In this document: piece by piece, positions 1 through 4,999 of the stretch | How positions within the stretch are numbered: the stretch's first letter is position 1 | How the letters are laid out: every line of letters begins with the position of its first letter | Assembly: GCA_003486225.1 (NCBI GenBank) | Contig: DNGN01000293.1 | Location: 1-8,240, forward strand | Reading direction: 5' to 3' | Origin: Chloroflexota bacterium | GTDB taxonomy: Bacteria > Chloroflexota > Anaerolineae > Anaerolineales > UBA11579 | Length of the DNA stretch: 8,240 bases | Translations under genes and position numbers: made by a program | The notes under the pieces: model-generated | The model's input: only the letters and a program-made list of their open reading frames with translations | Database searches by the model: none | Told to the model about the DNA's origin: nothing

Positions 1-79
1 AGGCAAAAGGAAATATGACAAGCGTCAGGATTTGAAGAAACGTGACGCTCAAAGAGAAATTGATCGAGCATTGAAATAG
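1..79 (+). CDS. smpB: SsrA-binding protein SmpB, C-terminal end (partial)
   Basis: Only the last 25 codons are present; the reading frame starts at base 2 and ends at the TAG at 77-79. The visible peptide contains GKRKYDKRQDLKKRD followed by a basic/acidic helix ending REIDRALK. This matches the C-terminal tail of SmpB, whose GK-K-DKR-x-x-x-K-x-R-x-x-x-R-E-I pattern is highly conserved. SmpB binds tmRNA and takes it to stalled ribosomes for trans-translation; this tail becomes helical in the mRNA channel. The next gene begins 4 bases after the stop, so smpB is probably the upstream member of the operon that runs to hutH. The identification rests on a short stretch but the match is characteristic. 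Confidence 0.85.
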   Translation, partial: GKRKYDKRQDLKKRDAQREIDRALK

Positions 80-83
80 CACA

Positions 84-869
84 ATGGTTGATGCACATTC
101 GATTGCGGGAATTAATAATTTACCAGATGCTGAAAAACGCGAGATTTTCCTGCACTTAGTCCCTCAAGAACTGCTGGATCGGTTTTCTTTAGCCCCTGAT
201 CTGATGGATGATCAGGGAAACAATCTCTTTTGGATCCATGGCAAACCCGGAAGCCGCAGCCTGGAATTAAAGATCTACCACCAGGCTGGGTTTAAAGACC
301 CCATTCTCTACTGCCATATGGTAGACACCTTGAATGCTCAAATTCATGTGCTGCTGTATATCATGAATGACCCCTTCTCCAATCGATACAACACGGATGT
401 TTTGCCGGATGGCACCCCAACGGAATTTGGTACCCGCATTCGGAACATCGATGCGGAACTCCAGGCGATGCAGGCTGGTTTACTGCCTGGCCAGATCCGA
501 CGCGGTTTAAGTATCCTTTCACAGGCAGTAATGTCCTTCGAAAGCTTTGTACAAAAACTGGGACATACCAGGTATTTCAACGAGCCGCTCTATTATCACA
601 ATGCCATAATATTTGAGCGTTACGGTTTCAACTATCAGGTGGGTAAAAAAAGAATGGAAACCATCCACACCAGGTTTTTGGAAGACGAGGAAATCATCAG
701 CCAATTTGGCACAACCCCCTTTAGAAGACCGGAGGCCCAACATAGTATATTTTTCCGTTCCTGGGCTATTCATGACGGTATTTTAGGGGAACACTTCGAT
801 GGCGTTACAATGTACAAAGTGATTGGTCAAAAAGGTGCTGTCAATACTGCCCCAGGCATTAATTGGTAA
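84..869 (+). CDS. Conserved-looking protein of unknown function, 261 aa
   Basis: I do not recognise the family. The protein is soluble in appearance, with no signal peptide or membrane segment. It has a hydrophobic N-terminal region, a DLMDDQGNNLFWIHGKPGS loop near residues 39-57, a long central helix-forming stretch (about 117-160), and an aromatic, His-rich C-terminal half with PLYYHNAIIFERYGF at 168-182 and further His at 195, 220, 230 and 237. The segment HNAIIFERYGF faintly resembles the A-x-x-x-Y-x-x-x-GF end of GNAT acetyltransferases, but the rest does not follow that fold convincingly. The ATG at 84 is the first in the frame, since an in-frame TGA lies at 72-74. No clear Shine-Dalgarno sequence precedes it, which fits translational coupling to smpB four bases upstream. 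The lipid-kinase-like gene follows after 9 bases, so a shared role with lipid metabolism is possible but unproven. Confidence 0.75.
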   Translation: MVDAHSIAGINNLPDAEKREIFLHLVPQELLDRFSLAPDLMDDQGNNLFWIHGKPGSRSLELKIYHQAGFKDPILYCHMVDTLNAQIHVLLYIMNDPFSNRYNTDVLPDGTPTEFGTRIRNIDAELQAMQAGLLPGQIRRGLSILSQAVMSFESFVQKLGHTRYFNEPLYYHNAIIFERYGFNYQVGKKRMETIHTRFLEDEEIISQFGTTPFRRPEAQHSIFFRSWAIHDGILGEHFDGVTMYKVIGQKGAVNTAPGINW

Positions 870-878
870 CTGCACACG

Positions 879-1589
879 ATGTTAAATAATAATTTGCTTG
901 CCCTTGTCATCACACTCATTGTATCGGTTGTTTGGCTGCGGATCATCGACTTCGCCGCACATCGCGGTTGGATTGAAAGCAAGCTCAGCCGCAAGATCAT
1001 CCATATTGGCACGGGTCCTCTTTTTGTGCTGTGTTGGTTGCTCTTCCAAAACACAGCTTCGGCCAGGTATCTGGCTGCCATCGTACCACTCCTCATCACC
1101 GTTCAATTTTTTCTTATTGGGGTTGGAGTCATCAAGGATGATGCCTCCGTCCAGGCAATGTCGAGAACTGGCAATCCCAGAGAAATTTTATTCGGGCCGC
1201 TTTTTTACGGCATCATTTTTGTGCTGCTAACCATCCTCTATTGGTATGATTCACCAATCGGAATGGTTGCTCTGATGGTTTTATGCGGTGGCGATGGCTT
1301 CGCAGACATTGTTGGTCGCAGATTTGGAAAATCCAAACTTCCTTGGGCCAATTCCAAATCTTGGGCAGGATCCTTGGGTATGTTTGCTGGTGGTTGGGTT
1401 ACAGCCACACTGATCATCATTATTTTCACAGCTTTGGGGCATTTGCGCGGGTCATTCACAGATTACCTGCTACCTCTCTTCATCATCAACCTGGCAGCAA
1501 CCATCGTGGAATCACTGCCAATAGAGGATTTGGATAACATTACTATTACAATAACCTCGGTCTTGTTAGGGCACCTGTTAATTATGTAA
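879..1589 (+). CDS. Phytol/dolichol-kinase-type membrane lipid kinase (CTP-dependent)
   Basis: An integral membrane protein of 236 residues with about six to seven hydrophobic segments (roughly 5-23, 43-58, 65-85, 107-123, 127-137, 165-186, 196-210, 224-236). Its motifs match the VTE5/phytol kinase and dolichol kinase branch of the CTP-transferase superfamily: SRKIIHIGTG at 37-46, REILFGPLFYG at 101-111, GGDGFADIVGRRFG at 137-150, KSWAGSLGMF at 160-169, and ESLPIEDLDN at 211-220. Enzymes of this family phosphorylate isoprenoid alcohols (phytol, geranylgeraniol, dolichol) in the membrane using CTP; the Asp residues of the GDGFAD motif are expected to sit at the nucleotide site. The natural substrate cannot be told from the sequence; salvage of a prenol or polyprenol is the likely role. 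The start ATG is 9 bases after the preceding stop, with a poor ribosome binding site, again suggesting coupling. Confidence 0.85.
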   Translation: MLNNNLLALVITLIVSVVWLRIIDFAAHRGWIESKLSRKIIHIGTGPLFVLCWLLFQNTASARYLAAIVPLLITVQFFLIGVGVIKDDASVQAMSRTGNPREILFGPLFYGIIFVLLTILYWYDSPIGMVALMVLCGGDGFADIVGRRFGKSKLPWANSKSWAGSLGMFAGGWVTATLIIIIFTALGHLRGSFTDYLLPLFIINLAATIVESLPIEDLDNITITITSVLLGHLLIM

Positions 1590-1600
1590 TATTTCAGGCC

Positions 1601-1608
1601 AGGAAGGA
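1601..1608 (+). promoter_or_regulatory. Ribosome binding site of hutH
   Basis: AGGAAGGA lies 10 bases before the ATG at 1619 in the 29-base gap after the lipid kinase gene. It supports that start. It is a much better Shine-Dalgarno match than those of the two genes upstream, so hutH can be translated independently of them. Confidence 0.6.
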
Positions 1609-1618
1609 AATTGCAATA

Positions 1619-3157
1619 ATGATAATCTTAGATGGAAAGAATCTAACCATCCATCAAGTGGTTGAAACCGCAAAGAAGGATACCCAAGTTAAGCTTTCCC
1701 AGCAAGCGATCGAAAATATCATGCGCTCAGAAAATTGGGTAAGCGAGATCAGCCAATCAGATCAACCCTTTTATGGTATCAATACAGGCTTTGGAATCTT
1801 CTCCGATAAACAAATTTCACAAAAAGATATCGCCAACCTGAACAGGAACCTTATTTTGAGCCACGCGGTTGGTACCGGTTCAGACTTTGATCCAGAAATT
1901 ACGCGAGCGGCAATGTTGATCCGGTCTAATACTTTGGCAAGTGGGTATTCTGGCATTCGTTTGTCAGTATTAGAAAAATTACTATCAATGCTGAACAAGG
2001 GTGTTGTTCCCTGTATCCCTTCTCAGGGTTCACTGGGTTCTTCTGGCGATTTAGCCCCTTTATCACACCTGGCCCTCGTACTGACCACAGACCAACGGGA
2101 CCTGGAGGAAGAATCAGGATATGCGATCTACAAGCACCAGAAGATGAGCGGCAAGCAAGCCATGCAGCAGGCAGAGATTCCCAGACAAATCCTTGGACCA
2201 AAGGAAGGACTTGCTATCACCAATGGGGCCACTTTTTCGGCTGCAGTGGCCGCTCTCACCTGCAACCTGACAGAAATCTTGTTGAACACTGCAGAAGTAT
2301 CTTTGGCAATGAGCTTGGAAGCCCTTCTCGGGGCATCCGCAGCATTTGATGAGCGTTTGCACCACATCCGAAACCAGGAAGGCCAGATCCATGTCGCCAA
2401 ACGGATTCGAAAACTCACGAAAGACAGCACAATGCTAAACGCTGCCGGGCGCGTGCAGGACGCCTATTCGCTCCGTTGTGCCCCTCAGGTGCAAGGACCA
2501 GCCAGAGACACTTTAAAGTTTGCCGAACAAATCATTACAAGGGAGATCAATGCAGTAACAGATAACCCGCTGATTTTCGGGCCTTTGGAGGCAATCTCTG
2601 GCGGAAATTTCCATGGGGAGATCATCGGCATTGCAATGGACTATCTTAAAATCGCCTTATCGGAAGTTTCGGCGATTTCAGAACGCCGGATTTTCCAGCT
2701 CACTGACAACAAGATGAACGCTGATCTGCCTCCCATGTTGGTTGACAGCTACGCGGCTGCAGGCCTTAACTCAGGCATGATGATGCCCCAATACACAGCC
2801 GCGTCGCTGGTACTTGAAAATCAGCACATGAGCACACCAGATTCAATCAATTCTCTTCCCACATCTGGGGGAAAAGAAGATCACAACGCTAACTCCTTGA
2901 CCGCTGCCCGGCATGCTTACCAGGTAGCCCAAAATACAGCCCATGTCCTTGCAGTAGAGTTATACTGTGCGGCACGGGCCATCGATATCCGCCTTAAAAG
3001 CAATCCGGCGTTCATTCTTGGCCAAGGAGTTTCGAAAGCATACCAAACGATTAGAAAAACTGTCCCTTATCAACCTGGAGATGCATGGTGGGCACCTGAG
3101 ATTGAGCAAGTAAAAACACTAGTAATGGAAGGCGAGCTTGCGTTAAACCACTTTTGA
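1619..3157 (+). CDS. hutH: Histidine ammonia-lyase (aromatic amino acid lyase family)
   Basis: Full-length at 512 residues, the usual size for bacterial HutH, which deaminates L-histidine to urocanate in the cytoplasm. Family landmarks in order: YGINTGFG at 52-59 with the catalytic-base Tyr, LNRNLILSHAVGTG at 74-87 whose SHA resembles the His-selecting position of HutH, GSLGSSGDLAPLSH at 137-150, ITNGATF with Asn202, YSLRCAPQV at 283-291, a DNPL motif at 315-318, GGNFHGE at 328-334, and KEDH at 419-422 carrying the conserved Glu. The self-cyclising MIO tripeptide is S141-S142-G143 instead of the common Ala-Ser-Gly; the Ser and Gly needed for ring closure are kept. The C-terminal VLAVELYCAARAIDIR is also HutH-like. 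No hutU, hutI or hutG lies nearby, so the product may feed a pathway encoded elsewhere, or the substrate may be another aromatic amino acid. Histidine is the favoured substrate from the SHA and Glu420 positions, but this is not proven. Confidence 0.88.
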   Translation: MIILDGKNLTIHQVVETAKKDTQVKLSQQAIENIMRSENWVSEISQSDQPFYGINTGFGIFSDKQISQKDIANLNRNLILSHAVGTGSDFDPEITRAAMLIRSNTLASGYSGIRLSVLEKLLSMLNKGVVPCIPSQGSLGSSGDLAPLSHLALVLTTDQRDLEEESGYAIYKHQKMSGKQAMQQAEIPRQILGPKEGLAITNGATFSAAVAALTCNLTEILLNTAEVSLAMSLEALLGASAAFDERLHHIRNQEGQIHVAKRIRKLTKDSTMLNAAGRVQDAYSLRCAPQVQGPARDTLKFAEQIITREINAVTDNPLIFGPLEAISGGNFHGEIIGIAMDYLKIALSEVSAISERRIFQLTDNKMNADLPPMLVDSYAAAGLNSGMMMPQYTAASLVLENQHMSTPDSINSLPTSGGKEDHNANSLTAARHAYQVAQNTAHVLAVELYCAARAIDIRLKSNPAFILGQGVSKAYQTIRKTVPYQPGDAWWAPEIEQVKTLVMEGELALNHF

Positions 3158-3171
3158 TCAATCTAATATCC

Positions 3172-3193
3172 ACAATAAAATTGACGATATTGT
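3172..3193. promoter_or_regulatory. Inverted repeat over the -35 box, possible operator
   Basis: ACAATA at 3172-3177 and its exact complement TATTGT at 3188-3193 flank a 10-base spacer that contains the -35 hexamer TTGACG (3181-3186) of the iron-sulfur carrier promoter. The 16-base centre-to-centre spacing would put both half-sites on nearly the same DNA face, suitable for a dimeric repressor. The region is AT-rich and the half-sites are only six bases, so chance is a real alternative. No regulator gene is visible in the window. Confidence 0.3.
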
Positions 3194-3209
3194 ATAAATC
3201 TGATAAAAT
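3181..3209 (+). promoter_or_regulatory. Sigma-70-type extended -10 promoter of the Fe-S carrier gene
   Basis: TTGACG (3181-3186) and TAAAAT (3204-3209) are separated by exactly 17 bases, and a TG at 3201-3202 gives an extended -10 (TGATAAAAT). Transcription would start around 3215-3217, leaving a leader of about 35 bases before the ATG at 3252. It is the best-formed promoter in the window and separates the carrier gene from the smpB-hutH operon. The rest of the 94-base gap is AT-rich with no clear terminator for hutH. Confidence 0.7.
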
Positions 3210-3251
3210 TCATAAATATTAAAACGGTTTCCCAATACTAAAGGTAGATCT

Positions 3252-3659
3252 ATGACAACTAAAGAACAGACCTCAGTGATTACGATTACAGAAAGTGCAG
3301 CCCGTGCAGTTGAAGAACTTCTTAACGAACGCCAGTTAGAAGGATACGGATTACGCGTATTCTTATCAGGTGGCGGCTGCGGTGGATATCAGTATGGGAT
3401 GTCCCTGGATAATAACCCGGCTGATAACGACATCGTCAGCGTGCAGTCTGGGATAAAATTAATTATCGATGACCTTTCTCTGCAGTATATGCAAGGTGCA
3501 ACCATAGATTATGTCACCAATGAGATGGGGACAGGTTTTAAGACCGCTAATCCCAATGATCTCCCAGCCTCTTCCTGTGGTTGCGGTGGGGGCAGTGCCT
3601 CGGCCAGCAGTTCCTGCGGCTGCGGAGGTGGCGGCGGCGGGTGTGGCTGCGGCTGCTAG
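3252..3659 (+). CDS. A-type iron-sulfur cluster carrier (IscA/ErpA/HesB family) with Cys-Gly-rich tail
   Basis: A-type carriers hold a [2Fe-2S] or [4Fe-4S] cluster between subunits and pass it to client apoproteins. The family domain spans about residues 8-113: ITITESAARAVEELL at the start, GLRVFLSGGGCGGYQYG at 33-49 with the first ligand Cys43, and the closing SSCGCG with Cys109 and Cys111. These are the three invariant cysteines. Normal members stop soon after the last Cys. This one continues to 135 residues with a Ser/Ala spacer, a second SSCGCGGG copy (120-127), six glycines in a row, and a final CGCGC. That adds Cys122, 124, 131, 133 and 135, for eight cysteines in all. The ATG at 3252 has AAAGG (3240-3244) seven bases upstream and its own promoter. 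The gene stands alone: no suf, isc or nif partner is nearby. Which subtype (ErpA, IscA or SufA) it represents cannot be decided here. Confidence 0.9.
   Translation: MTTKEQTSVITITESAARAVEELLNERQLEGYGLRVFLSGGGCGGYQYGMSLDNNPADNDIVSVQSGIKLIIDDLSLQYMQGATIDYVTNEMGTGFKTANPNDLPASSCGCGGGSASASSSCGCGGGGGGCGCGC
3570..3632 (+). repeat. Tandem-like duplication of the SSCGCGGG coding motif
   Basis: Bases 3570-3593 encode SSCGCGGG (residues 107-114), the normal ligand-bearing end of an A-type carrier. Bases 3609-3632 encode the same eight residues again (120-127) with several synonymous differences, separated by a five-codon Ser/Ala spacer. The synonymous divergence suggests an old duplication kept for its protein sequence, or convergent low-complexity growth. 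The following GC-rich run encodes polyglycine and CGCGC up to the stop. Confidence 0.6.
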
Positions 3660-3669
3660 TTCAGCGAAT

Positions 3670-3714
3670 AAAAACCAAAAAGAGACTGGCCTACTAGCCA
3701 GTCTCTATTATTAT
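3670..3714. terminator. Shared terminator hairpin between convergent genes
   Basis: AGAGACTGGC (3681-3690) and GCCAGTCTCT (3697-3706) form a perfect 10-bp stem with a six-base loop (CTACTA). On the minus strand the stem is followed by a strong T-rich run (TTTTTGGTTTTT, from the A-rich 3670-3681), a classic intrinsic terminator for the SH3 protein gene. On the plus strand the downstream run is only ATTATTAT, a weaker but plausible tail for the iron-sulfur carrier gene. It lies in the 68-base gap between the two stops and probably serves both. Confidence 0.85.
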
Positions 3715-3727
3715 CCCGAATGTCCGC

Positions 3728-4351
3728 TTATCGCCCTCGAATCAGCGAGACAAGCGCACCCAATAAACCCAAAATACCCAGTACAACAATCACTAGCCCC
3801 ATGGGAATGCCAATCGCTACAGGGCTTGTAACCGGCGGCTCAAAAGTCGGCACGATTAGAGGTGCAGGCGCAGTAAATGTAGGCAGTCTTGTCGGTTCAG
3901 ATTCAACAATAAATTGACTGGCCAACGTCGGATCAATTGTCGGTGTTACGCGTGGTGTAGAGGTAGGTGGTGGTTCGACCACAGGAATATCCCCCCCACC
4001 AAGCAACGTGACCAAAGGAGAATACACCCAACCTACCGCTTCAGCAACGCCAGGGTAACTCACTTTGATCCATGATCCACCTGCCGAACGTCCCAAAGCT
4101 GAAGCCACTTCTCCTGCAATCATCACACCAACAGAATCATAATCAGTGCCTGGCCCTGACCGTACATTGATCTGGTCGTTGTCTGCGTTCACCCTAATGT
4201 ATGGGCCAATTGGTGTTCCTGTCACGGTCGGGATGGATACAGTCGGTTGCTGCGCTATAACATCCGCTTTGGCCGATGGCACCATCATGAACACCAGACC
4301 AAATACGATCATCAAGCTAAAAACTACAATACCATAGAAAGTTTTAATCAT
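3728..4351 (-). CDS. Secreted, C-terminally membrane-anchored SH3b-domain protein
   Basis: A 207-residue protein with an N-terminal signal peptide (hydrophobic 6-24, likely cut after SAKA at about 29), then a bacterial SH3 domain at about 52-118 recognisable from INVRSGPGTDYDSVG (61-75), GSWIKVSY (92-99) and GWVYSPLV (107-114). A Pro/Thr-rich linker follows (about 125-177, including TSTPRVTPTIDPT), then a hydrophobic membrane segment (about 179-202) and a short basic end, LIRGR. The expected topology is an extracytoplasmic SH3b domain on a flexible stalk, anchored by the last helix. SH3b domains often bind cell-wall peptides or glycans, but no catalytic domain is attached, so the role could be envelope binding or sensing. 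Such Thr/Pro stalks are common in Anaerolineae. AGGAGA (complement of 4356-4361) lies four bases from the ATG and supports this start. It is divergent from the zinc-ribbon gene and ends at a strong hairpin terminator. Confidence 0.8.
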   Translation of the reverse strand: MIKTFYGIVVFSLMIVFGLVFMMVPSAKADVIAQQPTVSIPTVTGTPIGPYIRVNADNDQINVRSGPGTDYDSVGVMIAGEVASALGRSAGGSWIKVSYPGVAEAVGWVYSPLVTLLGGGDIPVVEPPPTSTPRVTPTIDPTLASQFIVESEPTRLPTFTAPAPLIVPTFEPPVTSPVAIGIPMGLVIVVLGILGLLGALVSLIRGR

Positions 4352-4377
4352 CCAATCTCCTAAATTTACCGACCTCG

Positions 4378-4405
4378 ATTATAATCCATATTGCTATGAC
4401 AACAA
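4378..4405. promoter_or_regulatory. Divergent promoter region with a self-complementary -10 box
   Basis: ATTATAAT at 4378-4385 is its own reverse complement, so a perfect TATAAT reads on both strands: 4380-4385 on plus and the complement of 4378-4383 on minus. For the minus-strand SH3 gene a weak -35 (TTGTTG, complement of 4400-4405) sits 16 bases upstream, giving a leader of about 20 bases with a good Shine-Dalgarno. For the plus-strand zinc-ribbon gene no -35 is recognisable, and the predicted start near 4392 is only a few bases from the ATG at 4396, implying a leaderless or nearly leaderless message. Confidence 0.5.
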
Positions 4406-4983
4406 AAATTTATCACGGGAATATTACTGCTGAAAACTTATCCAAAGCGATTGTGACTCGCTTCAATACCAATGACCTTTCAGCCCGGTATTCAATCAGC
4501 GGCGATCAGTATATTGTTCAGATCACAAGTCGAAGGGATGCCCAATCCGGTGGAAAAACATCCATTGGTTTGGTTATTCAACAGCTTAAAGATGGCGTAG
4601 CTGTGAAGATAGGCAAACAGGACTGGTTGGGCATCGCGGCCAGCCTAGGGTTATCCGCCTTATCCCTCAGATTCAACCCCCTTAATATCCTAGGGCGGCT
4701 GGATGACATCGCCCAGGATATTGAGAATCTCTCTTTGGATGATCGATTATGGGAAGTTATAGATGATGTTGCCACAACTATGGGCGCATCTCAGGAACTC
4801 TCAGAAAGGTTACGCCGTACTGCCTGTGAATACTGCAACACTGCCAATCCTGTCGGTGAACCTCGCTGCCTGGCTTGCGGGGCTCCATTAGGAGATTCTC
4901 AGCCCAGGACATGTGCCAATTGCGGCTTTGTATCCAAACCTGAAGATATCGCCTGCACCAATTGCGCTGCACCCCTAGACTAA
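4396..4983 (+). CDS. Double zinc-ribbon protein of unknown function
   Basis: A 195-residue cytoplasmic-looking protein. The C-terminal third carries two zinc ribbons of identical spacing: Cys144-x2-Cys147-x10-Cys158-x2-Cys161 and Cys173-x2-Cys176-x10-Cys187-x2-Cys190, each with the CxxCG/CxxCxxP style of rubredoxin-like knuckles that bind structural zinc. The N-terminal region (1-75) looks like a small alpha/beta domain; the stretch IVQITSRRDAQSGGKTSIGL includes a Gly/Ser loop. Residues 78-92 are a short hydrophobic, Leu/Ala/Ser-rich segment, possibly membrane-associated, followed by an acidic helical region (101-128). I do not recognise the N-terminal domain and assign no function. The ATG at 4396 has no Shine-Dalgarno, in line with the nearby -10 box suggesting a leaderless start. 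It converges on zwf, with 16 bases between the two stops. Confidence 0.75.
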   Translation: MTTKIYHGNITAENLSKAIVTRFNTNDLSARYSISGDQYIVQITSRRDAQSGGKTSIGLVIQQLKDGVAVKIGKQDWLGIAASLGLSALSLRFNPLNILGRLDDIAQDIENLSLDDRLWEVIDDVATTMGASQELSERLRRTACEYCNTANPVGEPRCLACGAPLGDSQPRTCANCGFVSKPEDIACTNCAAPLD

Positions 4984-4999
4984 CTTTGCGGGGTGAAAA

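Noticed and set aside
2039..2047. HutH as a pseudogene or inactive homolog because of the SSG tripeptide
   Set aside because: All other landmark residues and the full length are kept, and the Ser-Gly pair needed for ring closure is present, so loss of function is not supported.
3194..3217. Repeated ATAAAT (3194-3199 and 3212-3217) in the promoter region
   Set aside because: Short, AT-rich and overlapping the -10 region; expected by chance in this composition.
3511..3831. Plus-strand frame of 106 codons overlapping the 3' end of the Fe-S carrier gene and running through the terminator
   Set aside because: It is an alternate frame of the Cys/Gly-rich tail, crosses the hairpin terminator, and has an Ala/Val/Pro low-complexity sequence caused by the GC-rich codons. 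The HesB-family frame explains this stretch.
4970..4995. Possible hairpin CACCCC/GGGGTG between the convergent zinc-ribbon and zwf stops
   Set aside because: The stem is only six bases with a 14-base loop, and neither side has a T-run, so it does not qualify as an intrinsic terminator.
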